64,000 bases of DNA from Diadema setosum. Lineage: Eukaryota; Echinodermata; Echinoidea; Diadematoida; Diadematidae. Both the position numbers and the translations under genes were made by a program. Positions 12,961 to 24,405 of this stretch are shown here, in pieces. The stretch covers positions 6,376,501 to 6,440,500 of the forward strand of contig CM067064.1 of assembly GCA_033980235.1 (NCBI GenBank), written 5' to 3'. Within the stretch, counting starts at the first letter, position 1; the number at the start of each line of letters is the position of its first letter. The notes under the pieces were generated by a model. The model saw only the letters and a program-made list of their open reading frames with translations. It did no database searches and was not told where the DNA came from.

Positions 12961-14312
12961 ATGATGAAATAGAATAAAGCCAGACGGATATACCCCAGTA
13001 GAATGATTGATTGGTAGCACGAGCCAGCGGCAGCGCAATCAAATATTTATTCACCGTCGATAATCATGTGCAAAAGGTAATACAGGTAATGATGACTTTT
13101 TTATTCGAATAATCCATTATGTCCTGCTTGTGCATGGAGTCACCAGCACTCTTTTAGGATGTGAGATGTGCCTGTGCTCGATCCGATCTCTAAACACACG
13201 CCTTCTCCTTCATATCGTGGCTTTGGGGCGTAAACGACAGAACTATTACTGTGTTGTTGTTTTATATACCAGTTTTGATCAGGTGCAATTTCTGTCTGCC
13301 TTAGTATTACTAGAATTAAATTTTGTATGTGCATGTTTTACAGTGATCTTTTTAACTTACCGGCAATGCTCATACTACGTTTTCATCTCATCAAGCGAAA
13401 TTTAGCATAAATATTAAGAGTAAAGCCCACCATGCCCCCTTTTGCCACGATACATCATTTGTCTTATAAAAGAAAGAAAATCCGGTGCTCTTTATCCTTT
13501 TCGTAACATAACAAAGTATAATCATATGAATGACTGATTCCTTCATCAGCATAACTTACCTCGTTGAATAGCAAACATCAGCTTAATATGCATTTGGATC
13601 TACAGTAAAATGCGTTCATCCTATCATACAAGACATGAAGACAGCATAAACAATCAGAGAGTTATTTCCAATCTCTTTCTGATGTAAGTGGAGCTTGCAC
13701 ATCTAAAGAGCTTGAAAGATTCATAACTGAACGGGATGCGTAAGTGCTCATGCGGGGTTCATGGATCCTTGCATGTATAGAATTTCATGCAAAAAAGAGA
13801 AGCAACGTAAACAATAACAAGAAACTCGGTCATGTCCGATCAGTGTGTGACGCGTCATCGAGGCTGAATTCATGGAAAACGATCTATCGTACTGGAAGAC
13901 ATCGATTTCCATAATCGATATTACGACACGGCATCATTCGCTGGACATGATTGACGTCGTGAGTGTGCGTGTTTGCATGCTGATGAATATGTGTGCCGAG
14001 AAAAATTAATGTGCTCAATCACAGAGATCCGGGTGTGCGCCTTGATGCGTGGCGTCATTTCCGCTGAATTGCGAGTTGTGTAAGGCTGGTCATCAACAAA
14101 CACTGAACTCTTCGTAGAGTTCAGCGGTATCAAAGAGCGAAGGTCGGTATGGTATCAATAAAAAACAAACAGGAATGAGAACGGGTTCGTATACTGCAAA
14201 AGATGGGAGAAATGAAAAAAGAACAAGTAGTGCGGTTGATTTATGAAACGAGGTTAAAGAGAAGGAAATTACACACTGCCCAATGTGTGCGAAATAATCG
14301 GGTAGAGAAAAT

Positions 14313-14656
14313 CAAACATTATGGTCCGAATTCACGAAGGTGGTACAAATTAAACCATGGTTTAAACCATGGACAAAACCATGGAGCGCCAAGTGTCGCA
14401 CGGAATATTTCGTTACGAAATCAGACATTTCGTCGACAAAATGACTGTTTTGGTAAACGAAATCATCATTTCGTGGACGAAATGTTCATTTAGTGACAAA
14501 ATGTTGTCATTTCGTTACAAAATAATCATTACATCGACGAAATTAATTATTTCGTGACGAAATGTTCCATGCGACACATGGCGCTCCATGGTTTTTGTCC
14601 ATGGTTTAAACCATGGTTTCATTTGTACCACCTTCGTGGATTCGGGCCAATGTTTC
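14313..14656. mobile_element. Palindromic MITE with internal ATTTCGT/ACGAAAT motif array
   Basis: Arms of about 85 bp: CCGAATTCACGAAGGTGGTA, then TTAAACCATGGTTTAAACCA, then GGAGCGCCAAGTGTCGCA, mirrored at the right end with few mismatches. The centre (14405-14570) holds many short palindromes of the type ATTTCGTNNACGAAAT. It has no coding capacity; the overlapping + ORFs are shadows. Confidence 0.85.
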
Positions 14657-15287
14657 TGTACATTTTCCTTGGTTTCTGTGCATGAACTTGCTGAAGAACG
14701 ACTTTGACTGAAGCTTGTGTCATGGTGAACTAAAATGAATTAAATGAAATGAACATCAAGAATGAAGCGGAAGAAAAGAGAAGGTTCTGTCTAGCTGAAA
14801 CAAAATAATTTTTGTGCAGCATTGTTCCTGAAATGTTAATCACAAATACACTAAATGAATAGACGATTAAGTGAAATCTTAACAATTGATTAACACTACT
14901 TTTGTAGGAAGACGTATATATTTCTCACATATTACTTTGCCACGACATCTCTTAATTTCGTTACACTGGCAAGATTTGCCGTATATTTATTTGTCTCGTC
15001 TATTGTCTCAGTCTTGTCTCTAAAGTGAAACTTCTTTAGTATTGATTTTCTTTTTCAGGGGCGCCTACATATTACAAGCATTGTCTTTCAAAGTTGATCC
15101 CCCCCCCCCCATTTTTCGTATGGGAAAAATACATGTTGTTCGCTTTGGTAATTTATTCCTTTCCGACATTACAATGTTTTAGTGTTATATAATAGGGTGG
15201 GTAGCCTACTCTGCTCAACTCACAATGTATCATCCAAATTATTCCTTCTTTTACAAAACAAAGTAACATGTATTACATTACGTTCTG

Positions 15288-15290
<3 letters not shown>

Positions 15291-15330
<40 letters not shown>

Positions 15331-15334
15331 TATA
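15291..15334. repeat. (TA)n microsatellite
   Basis: TA dinucleotides with one TACATA interruption. A poly-C/(CA)n tract follows at 15550-15583. 14660-16200 otherwise holds AT-rich sequence with nothing recognised. Confidence 0.9.
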
Positions 15335-16222
15335 ATCTGAATTGAATTGAAATTAATATTGCTTTGAATATAAATATTAATGAAAGCTGACGAGGAGGGC
15401 GGAAATCGGACCTCACCATAATCGATGAGAATTGAGATTTTTCTTTCCTTCTTCCATGTCTGTTTTTCTCTCCATCTCATTCTCCCTTGCTTGATTCGGA
15501 ACTGGTATCCCTACAGAGGTTAAAGTGTATTGCCAGCATCGTTCGGACCACCCCCCCCCCCCCACACACACACACACACACACAGAATCATTGAGCGCTC
15601 CGCTTGAAGAAAAATACAAAATCCATACTACCCTCTCTCTAGGAATTCGGTCACACTTACCCCACATGTGCTGGATATAACAGCCAGCGAAAAAAAAAAA
15701 CACACAGAAACAGAACCAAACCAAATAAATGCGGAAAAAAACAAACAAACAGAATCCCGAATTCGATTTTGCCTTCTCATATCCAGAGGGTGAAACCTGT
15801 TATTGTGTAGCCACCAAATATTCATCTACTTTCTCCTGTGTGTGGATATAAAATGTTCTACCTACTACACAGTTTATATAGAGTGCTAGTGGTTTCGTAA
15901 ACGTCTAGTTTTTGTTTTTCTTTTGAGTGCCAATGTATACGTATATAGATCTTTAAGAATATAAAACCTCAAAGGTTTTGTTGTATAAGTATAGGATGTG
16001 TTGATGATGTCCAAAATTTCAACTGTGTTATCAGCGTTCACAAAAGTGAACTGATGAAATGGGCAAAATACATTTCTATAGCGTAAAACATTGCCGTGAT
16101 GACTTTCTTAAGTTCCTCGCCACTGTATAGTTATCAATAAATTATTGACAGATGAACCACATTGACAGTTTTTCAGGGACTTGGAAACTGGTGTTTTAGT
16201 TGTGTTCTCCCGAAGTCATAAA

Positions 16223-16265
16223 CGCACACACACACACACACGCATTATATATATATATATATATA
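16223..16265. repeat. (CA)n then (TA)n microsatellite
   Basis: CACACA units pass through CGCATTATA into TATATA. Confidence 0.9.
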
Positions 16266-17639
16266 GGGAGGAGGAGAATACTTTTTAGAAATTAAGACCT
16301 ATGAATGCTATTCCTTTCCAGCAAACGTCCCCCAAAATCTAAAAAATGTCATCTCTTTGCAATTTACCTGCCAGAGAATTCCGATAAACTCGTCCCAAAG
16401 TTCAGAAATAGAAAAAAAAAATGCCGAATTTTACCTTTAGAGGCATTTCTCCCAACTATTTTACAGAATTTTTTGAGTTTTGAATTTTAACACACCTCTC
16501 TATGGGGAAATATATTACCCTATACTTCTGTTAAGTTTTTAAGTATGCCTACATGCCGTTTATCATGTCGGTTTTTTTTTTTTTAAATAAGACTAGTTGG
16601 ATGTTGCACTAATTGTAGAGTGTGATCATAAATTTAATGTGTGTTAACTGTTTATGAGATGAATGAAGGCCTATTTTATTTGACCGTGTGCTATGATCCT
16701 TCTTTTTAAAAGTGTCGGATACCACCTTTAGGGGCATGGTAATGCTATACCTCATTGTACGACTGATGGATTTAGTTTTCTTCGTATCGAACGCCAATCA
16801 AACAGTCTTCGATAACCTTCCTTGCAGCCACGCGCGAAACACGATATAAACGGTAATCCCGACTGATCTTTACACAAATACCACCAAAAGGTCACATACG
16901 GTGGTAGAATATGGATTTTTTTTCTTCCTGCTATACCTCTCGACTCGAACAGTTTTGCTTCGCGGTGTTTGCCCAACAAATAATTGGCTTCGCGGTGTCC
17001 GGCGGGTGTTTGGATGGAAAATTAAGATGGCATTTTTGTCGCCAGTCACCACGTCTGCTTTCTCTAGCTCCCGCGCAAGCAAAGGCGCAGGCGGGCTGTT
17101 CACCTACGTCTACCGTAGATGTGTAAGTACCCATTAAGAGCCATTTATGCTGGGGTCCTGGGTGTTTTGGACTAGGTTGGTCTTTCCGTGGCAAACCAAT
17201 CATTTCTGATTAAACAGGAGCTGAATCAAAGCTGATTGAGCAAGATGAGTCGAACAGCGTTATCAGTGACTTTCAATGATTTTATAACAGAGGGCGTGTC
17301 AGATTACATTCTAGCTTCATCATCGACATTAATGTTTGGAATCAACAAGATATGCACACAGCCATACATCATTTTCCACTGTGTCTGTAGCATTGGTAAG
17401 CACGCCTGGTTATGACATCACCTGATAGTGATAACCGAGCCAATCGGGTGCTCCTATACCAGGCAGCATGCGCAGCACCATGAAGTGCATTGCAATGAGT
17501 GCACTGCATAATGATTCAGACGATGTGTTCGTGTGTTATTATAGTGTGTTGTGTGTGTGACCGTGTGTGTATGTTTGTGTGTACATTTAGGTCTACTGCC
17601 ATTCTGCTCAACTCCTTACTTATGTACGATATACCATAT

Positions 17640-17785
17640 TGAGCGTGGCGTGCGGTGCTCCTCTCCGTACAAGGGCACACCTCCCGCCGGTCGCTCTCGC
17701 ACAGAGCGCGTGCGCTTCCGAAGCGGTGCCCACTTTCCCACGGCCAACGAACACGTATAAATAACCCGAGACGCCACGCTTCCTA
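17640..17785 (+). promoter_or_regulatory. Candidate TATA promoter of the RASD-like gene in a CpG-rich island
   Basis: A GC- and CpG-rich stretch (about 17640-17755) stands out from AT-rich flanks. It is followed by TATAAATAA at 17756-17764, which predicts a transcription start near 17786. It lies 3.4 kb upstream of the coding start and has the right orientation. Downstream come two good splice donors (17832 and 18112). Assignment to the RASD-like gene is inference, based on no other + strand gene being visible between it and 21191. The start could instead lie close to 21100. Confidence 0.45.
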
Positions 17786-18111
17786 CCAACTTGTTGAAGT
17801 GCGGGCACGTACCTAGCACCTCGTGTTTTATGAGTAAGCGTCAATTTTCCAACTTCTGGTGACCTCAAATATGCAACACATTCGACTGCATATTTCGCTG
17901 TGCACAACTGCAGAAAAGTAGCCGCGATGCTGTCAACTATACTGTCCAGAGCACCTAATAGTTAACCACATTATAAGAAGGGGAAGTACATTCTGATAAA
18001 GCGTGAATATTATCCTAAAGAAATGGAAAGAAGAACTATTAATCTCGAACTCGGATACACACTCTGGATGTAAGCCGTTCGCGAGCCAACAAGTTTTTTT
18101 CAAATCCAAAG
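17786..18111 (+). other. Candidate non-coding 5' exon of the RASD-like gene
   Basis: It would start about 30 bp after the TATA box. Two possible donors are TGA|GTAAGC at 17832 and AAAG|GTAAGA at 18112. A short upstream ATG frame (ATG AGT AAG...) begins at 17829. Candidate acceptors before the coding exon are the pyrimidine-rich CTCTTTCTAAAAACAG ending at 21132 and CCACCGTATTCACCAG ending at 21162. Vertebrate RASD2 also has a non-coding first exon, which makes this plausible. Nothing in the DNA proves transcription. Confidence 0.35.
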
Positions 18112-19097
18112 GTAAGAGTCATTTTGACATTCTCTTCTTTGTAAATTAATCGCTACATAATTATGCGTCAGGAGTTGGGCATGAAAAAAGCTTATTGTCA
18201 TTTATCTAAATGTTTATGCCTGTGATTTGTTAATGTCGTTTCGAGATAATTTCTGGTAAGTCTGAAAATAGATCAAATGAAAACTTATCGCAAGCAAAAT
18301 AATCCCTTCTCAAAACGACTTATATTTCCAAACCTCAATTCTCGTGTAAGCTCAACCCGCTTGTTGCTTTAAACAGTTTATTGCAATGATTGTCAACACT
18401 TTTCTTAATGAAACACATCAATTGAATTAACGTATACTTAATCATGTTTCCTTTGAATGCTTTAAAAAGGATAATTGTGCGTTACAGAAAATTGCTTTAA
18501 ACATGTACTTTCCAAAGTATATGAAGACTAGGTTGATATGATTTTTATCACTGAAAAGCTAACTTCAGTCATTGATTGATTAGCTTTCTATCGGGGTGTT
18601 TGTATTTATCGCGCAAGTTTGAATTGAACTTTGTTTAGGTTTTCTTGACCTAGAAACAGCTTTCTTTCCTGTTGATGGTAACTCACTAACCGGTAGCATA
18701 ATTCAGTCGACACACACAAACACACATAGTTATAAACGCACAAACACGCGTGGAACACATTGTAAAAAAAAAAGTGTCCGTCTGTCTTTATTGTATCTAA
18801 TCTATGTACAATACCCCATCAAAACATTCTAAAAGTGTTTGAAATTTAGCCGTGTTTCTTGTACCTATAACTGCATAAGATCGACATTGTGCCTGTATTT
18901 TTGTATGTACATTATCAAAATGAGACAAAAGGTGCAATAAACATGATACATTCTCAGAAAGTACATTATCTTGCCTATACCACGAATTCATACAAAATAA
19001 TTTTATAGCACACTTGCATACTTAAATAATCTTCCTATAAAGTATACGTAAAAAGGAAACACATATACACTGACGAAAAGCATTTATTATTATGTAC

Positions 19098-19173
19098 ACA
19101 CACAACTACACGCACACACACACACACACACACCATACAAGTATACACACATAATGCACACAAATACACGCAT

Positions 19174-19200
<27 letters not shown>
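19098..19200. repeat. Interrupted (CA)n microsatellite
   Basis: Several CA tracts separated by TACAAG/ATACAC spacers. Confidence 0.9.
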
Positions 19201-19204
<4 letters not shown>

Positions 19205-19597
19205 AGCGGCTTTCAATTCATTTGCTGTCAGGGGCAGCCAGATTCGGGAATGAATATTTGATTTAATCTTCTGTTGTGCGGTTGTAACAAAGTGAGTGTA
19301 ATTTAGCTTGAAATTGACCTACGCTTCGCCGCATATTTTTTTTTTTTCTCCTGGATGATTCCACAAAGCGCCAGGAAGCCACGGGAGAGGGCTGAAATAG
19401 CTACCCCCGTACCACCTGCATCCATAGTAACTCAGGAATTGAAGTCTTGGTGACACGGCTGGTCTTTTCACCAGCCTGCCCAAGGGTATTTCCATGGGAG
19501 AACTGAAAATAGGAGTATGGTGGGGCCCTGCCTAAAGCGTAAAGTAATAAAATCTCCTTTTATTCCTAACACGATGTGTGTGGCGTATTATGGGCGG

Positions 19598-19647
19598 ATA
19601 GTTCGTTTTGCCACTCCAAAGTATTTGTTGTCGCGTAAACGAACTAT
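19598..19647. repeat. 11-bp inverted repeat
   Basis: ATAGTTCGTTT (19598-19608) is mirrored by AAACGAACTAT (19637-19647). Confidence 0.5.
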
Positions 19648-20732
19648 AACTTTTTTTTTATTTCTAACAACAACAAACTCATATGACTTCAACATTTTTT
19701 GCGGGTCTATTCTTTTTGCCTAGCTAGACAATCTTATTAAGATACCTCTCTCCGCAAAAGTCCATGGCTAAATGTGTTGGTGTTTTGTTTTTGTTTTTCT
19801 TGACGGAAAAAGAAATAGAAATTGGCTTGAAGTGAGAACAGCAAAGTGTGGAGAAATAACACATACACTCAAAAGTGTAGATTTTCTTTAGGAACTCATC
19901 TTATAATAATCTTTATTAGTGTAAGACATTCTTACACCTTTCCCTTACTCGGTCTCTCTTTCTTTATCTCATCTTTCTGCCTGTCTTTTTTTTCCCCTCC
20001 CTCTCGCTCTCTTCCGCTTCCCTTCTTTACTAAATTTATGAGCTATAAACCTCTTTCATCTCTGCACTGTTGCATGTGTCTCCTGGGCATTCCTTCATTA
20101 TTTTATTCTGACAATAAACTTAATTCATTCAGATTTCCACCCATGGCTGCCGCCTCTCATCTGACTCTGCTATACTCCGTTCAACTCTGCGCTTTGACCT
20201 TATGATTTGCTCTACTTTCTTTTCAATATCATAATACCCGCACTCTCAATAGTTAATGAAGGTCTCTTACATCACAATGAATACGACTGACCTCTAGGTT
20301 TCAAAGATTTGAGCGATTGTTTGACCATCTCTCTCTTATTTCCGCCTTCCTGGAAGACGGGACTAATTAACCCCCTTTTTCAGACTATGTTTCTATTCTC
20401 GACCTGTTTTTTAATGACGGACAAACACATTTACACCTGCGTATGACTGGAAGTATGATTGTCAGGGGAATCTTTGGTGAGGACAATGTCATTATGTGCA
20501 TGAATACCGCCGCAGTCAGTTCTCTCATGCGCATCTTGATGTAGGCGTCTGAGCACCATGCACGCCATGCTTGAAAGGGGCTCTCTCAAAGGGCTATTAT
20601 TGGTGGTGAACTCGTTGTTTTATCACTGCTTTATCGTTGCTACTATTCACTGTAGAATTGTCTATTCATGTTCCTTTCTTGTACACATGATACAATAACC
20701 GATACACGTATAATGTACTCACAAACTACAGA

Positions 20733-20912
20733 CAGTCAAACCTACCTTAGCGGTCATCTGTTCATAGCGGCCAGCTGCTGTATACGGCCACTGAAAAAAA
20801 AAGTCCCCCCCCCCCCTCCGAGAAAAGCATTGTTGTCAACCTACAGCAGCCACCTGTCTAAACGACCACTCTCTTGTCTTCCCTGGGTAGCCGCTATAGA
20901 CAGGTCTGACTA
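20733..20912. mobile_element. Small MITE with CAGTCAAACCT ends, 280 bp upstream of the RASD coding start
   Basis: The left end CAGTCAAACCTACC, with TCATAGCGGCC, is mirrored by the right end GCCGCTATAGACAGGTCTGA. This terminal pattern (AGTCAGACCTGTCTATAGCGG) is typical of short pogo/Tc1-like non-autonomous elements. The inside includes poly-A and poly-C. Confidence 0.7.
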
Positions 20913-21190
20913 CATGTACGTACAAAGAGGGGATTTTAGCCATGGATACGCAGAAAAAGGGAGAGTGTGGACCCCCTGAAAATTTCACGAATTTTGCTCT
21001 TTTTTTTTCGTCAGAATGAGAATTTGAATATGTAATTTGAATCCAGTCATCTCGTTTCATCATTTCTCCGTCTTCTTTCCTTCCGTGTTTAAATGGTCCA
21101 TCCCACTCCCCACCACCCTCTTTCTAAAAACAGCCAGGCTCTATTCCACCGTATTCACCAGGCCTGCATCGCGATCACGATAAAGCCGCC

Positions 21191-21461
21191 ATGACGTCGA
21201 AAGCCTCGACGCCCGACTCGGAGATAAGCGCGCCGGAAGAGAACTGCTACCGCCTGGTCGTCCTGGGCTCGCCGAAGGTCGGAAAGACGGCCATCGTCAG
21301 CCGCTTCCTCACCGGCAAGTTCGACGACAGCTACACGCCCACCATCGAAGACTTCCACCGGAAGATCTACAAGATCAAAGGGCAGGTGTACCAGCTGGAC
21401 ATTCTCGACACGTCCGGTAACAACCCGTTTCCAGCCATCCACAAGCTGTCGATACTTACAG
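21191..21461 (+). CDS. RASD1: RASD1/RASD2-like small GTPase, coding exon 1 (residues 1-91, first base of codon 91)
   Basis: This exon encodes the N-terminal half of a Ras-superfamily GTPase of the Dexras1/Rhes subfamily. Seen: a P-loop GSPKVGKT at residues 26-33, the switch I/effector segment YTPTIEDFHRK at 48-58, and a switch II of the form DTSGNNPFPA at 73-82 in place of the DTAGQE of Ras. The subfamily-typical run KLSILTG follows. An N-terminal extension of about 19 residues precedes the G domain, as in RASD proteins. The start was chosen because GCCGCCATGA is an excellent Kozak context and the family similarity begins soon after it. The exon ends ACAG|GTGGGT (donor at 21462), leaving phase 1. 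It is GC-rich against AT-rich surroundings. The open frame runs past the donor to 21562, but that tail resembles no GTPase. The - strand ORF here is a shadow. RASD1 versus RASD2 cannot be separated; a pre-duplication ancestor is likely. Confidence 0.95.
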
Positions 21462-23040
21462 GTGGGTCCCTCGACACAGACCAATATTTTGATGCAATAA
21501 GTTTGAGGACTGTTGAACTGTTGTCAAGTCATTTGACACGGTGTTCAATTGGTGTTTTTTAAAGGGGCAAAATTCAGCTCACATCTTTCCAACAAAGCTA
21601 ATGGTGTTACGTCTTTAAAAAGACGCCAAAAGATGTTTTCAAAGTTCAAGTGCAGTCATTGAAACAAGGCAGTATTAGGAGTCCATGGGTTTAACGCTGT
21701 GTTTAAAGATGACCTGATATCTATATTAATCATGAGTGTTAATAAAGTTATCAGACTTTGCTGTTTGTTGTTTTTTTGCTGGATTTTTCATTGATCCTAG
21801 AACATTTCTCCTTTTGTTCTCATTTTTTTTCTTTGAGGTCACCCCATTAACTTTGTTGAGTGTTCTTATGTTTTAAGTCCTACTAAATAACTTAGGAAAA
21901 ATTGCAAAGGCACTGAACTGTTGCTTTTTAAAGAAAAGGTCTCATAGTAATCTAACTTGATCTGTTATGCCAATTCAGCGATAATTGTTATCTTTTTTAT
22001 TTATGCTTCTTGTGTGTCATTCAAATGTGAATCCAATATTAATCATTACATTTCAGGCTATATGTTCTGACCCTGTCTGATGAATAATGAAAGGTTGAAT
22101 TGAACTGAATTAAAATCAGCGATCATATTCAAAGATACAAATACACACACGCGCGCTTTGCTGAGGATGTTACTTAATTCCAATACACTCGACGCTGTTA
22201 TTTCAGTTCACTTGGTCATGATAATTCTAATAAACATTGTATACATTAATTGGCTACAAAGAAGACCTAGTCATTTTGAAATATGTATAATCTTTTTTTC
22301 TTCTCAAAAGATAGGTACTGTAGACACAGCTCCGTAATGTCCTGGTGTGGTAGATTATGCAGTAAAAAGCCTTGGCTTGGCATTGATGGGAACGTTTTAG
22401 TATTCATTTTATTCGGCTTCGTCATTAGAATGTTTTTCTTGTCTTCATTATTATTATTAGTTAGGATCTAATGCATGTCGTTTCTTTGACCTTGCATAGG
22501 TTCGCACAGAAAGGAATTTCCTGAAAAGATTATCTCTACTTTAGGTCTACGGCGGAATATAGAATGTACAGAGTTCTGCGTGTCAAGGTTCCTGAGACCG
22601 CTGGGCGGTCTAAGTAACTTACAGCTGTAATCTTGCAAGACGTCAACAACCTTTTTTTTTGTCATCAAAACCCTTCTTCGAACCCCAGTTGAAATGAGCA
22701 GAGCCTTTGCATTTTGAACGGTCGCCGGAAGCCATTAAGACTTTCCAGGATTTTGGCCAGCTTAATGACTGCGAGGAAGAGTTTCGAGGGATTTTAGACA
22801 TCGATCTCCTCTTTCCCTATTGCGATGAAGGAATTACATGACAGGTGGAGAAATGAATTAAATTAGACTATAGCAGAAAAAAAAAGAGTGATATCAGGTT
22901 TCGTCGACAGAAAATACTGTCGATCATATTTCAAAGGAGTTTAACAAGATATCATCCTCCTCTCTTGCCATTTTTTTTCTTTTCTCCATAAGTGTTGCCA
23001 CATCTTGTGTGTGTATGTGTATGTGTTTGCTTGTGTGTTT

Positions 23041-23095
23041 GTTCGTTCGTTTGTTTGTTTGTTTGTTTGTTTGTTTTTTTGTTTGTTTTTTGTAG
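23041..23095. repeat. (GTTT)n microsatellite
   Basis: Repeated GTTT units preceded by GTGTGTATGTGTATGTG. They create the threonine/lysine/asparagine-rich - strand ORFs, which are not genes. Confidence 0.9.
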
Positions 23096-23235
23096 GGGAG
23101 TAGCTTTTTGCAAAGCATCTCCTCGACCTACAACAATACAGTGATTGTTTTGTGGATCCTGCATTTTGATCACCTCTTCCAATATGTCGTCGTTCTGTGA
23201 GAGAAGTAATTTTTGGGGGCAGTGTTTTTCCCGTA

Positions 23236-23388
23236 TCCGGGCAATTACCCCCAGAGGGGCAATTACCCCCAGCTAAATACTGGTTAATGGTAAGGTTAGA
23301 GTAAGGATTAGGGTTAGGGTTAGGTTTAGGGTTAGGATTAGGGCCAGGAGAAGGGTCCGGGATAATTGCCCAGGGGGTAATTGCCCTA
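23236..23388. repeat. Inverted repeat of GGGCAATTACCCCC enclosing variant telomere repeats
   Basis: Left: GGGCAATTACCCCC twice (23239-23271). Right: GGGTAATTGCCC and GGGATAATTGCCC in mirror. Between them lie about eight TTAGGG-like units (GGTTAG, GATTAGGG, GTTAGGG, GTTTAGGG). It is an internal element, not a chromosome end. Confidence 0.8.
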
Positions 23389-23904
23389 TATAGACTCTGT
23401 TTTTCCACCGTTACGGTAAAACATGACATATTATTTCACTGAAATCATGCCAGCGAGTTCACCTCCCTTCTCCCTTCTTTTGTTTTCCCTCTCAAAGTTG
23501 TCGTTATTTTTTTTTCTAGTTAATACCAGGTAGCTCTCCACAAGTTAGGACATTCCAGATAATGTATAGTGACTCGGTTATAAAATAGGCAGCTGAACTA
23601 CATATTAGAAGGAGAACTCGAAATGCCTTCCTTTTTCGTAGTTTTATGGCGTTTTGTTGTTGTTCTTTTTTTTCTGCTTCTGCCTTGCGGGAAACGTCTT
23701 TAAGTTGATCAAGAGCAATTCGTCTACACGTCCAGCGTGTTGCCAATTTAGCTGTTGATAGGGTTTTCTGTTTCTGAACGCACCAATTTCCACATTGTAC
23801 AATCGACGTAAGGGTTTTACAGACGAGATCGAGAAGATCTGATTACCTCCGGCACACTTGATGATGGGGTACGAAGGGGTATGGCGGACAACGTTCGAAA
23901 GGGG

Positions 23905-24405
23905 TAATGTTTCTTTTTCCGAATACTGGTTAATCCGAAAATGAAATTAGGCTCGTTATTCCGAAAAAATTCGTTGTTCAAAAAAAAAAAAAAACACACC
24001 ACAATTTTCAAATATAATATACCTAAAGGTTCGTTTATCGAAAAATGAAGAAGGGTTCGTTAGTATTTGTGGCTATATTCCAGTTCGTAAGGTTTGTAAT
24101 TCAAAAAATGAAATGAAGTTCGATATTTTGAAGGTTCTTCAAGCCGAAAATGAAACAATCTTCGTTATTCCGAAGATTCGTTAATCTTAAAGTAAAATAA
24201 GGTTCGTTACTCCAAAAATGGAATGACAGTGCATACTGTAATGAGCCTCTGGATTACGAACCTTATATCGTTTTCGGATTAGCGAACCATCGGAGTAACT
24301 TTTTTTTTTTTCATTTTCTTATAAACGAACCTTCGGCATAACTAACATTAAATCGGATTAAGAAACCATCGAAATAACTAACCATCGGAATAACAAACTT
24401 TTACC
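23905..24405. repeat. Foldback region of 'GGTTCGTTATTCCGAAAA' motifs
   Basis: The left half (to about 24215) carries roughly ten degenerate copies in one direction (TTCGTTATTCCGAA, GGTTCGTTACTCC). The right half (from 24250) carries the reverse form (GGATTACGAACC, GGAATAACAAAC, CATCGGAATAAC). The switch lies near 24235. Confidence 0.7.

Noticed and set aside
22690..22845. About 45-codon open frame containing NDCEEEFRGILDIDLLF
   Set aside because: It looks protein-like but is short, has no splice signals and no recognised homologue.
23281..23350. Chromosome end
   Set aside because: The TTAGGG-like units are degenerate, short and enclosed in an inverted repeat, with ordinary sequence on both sides.
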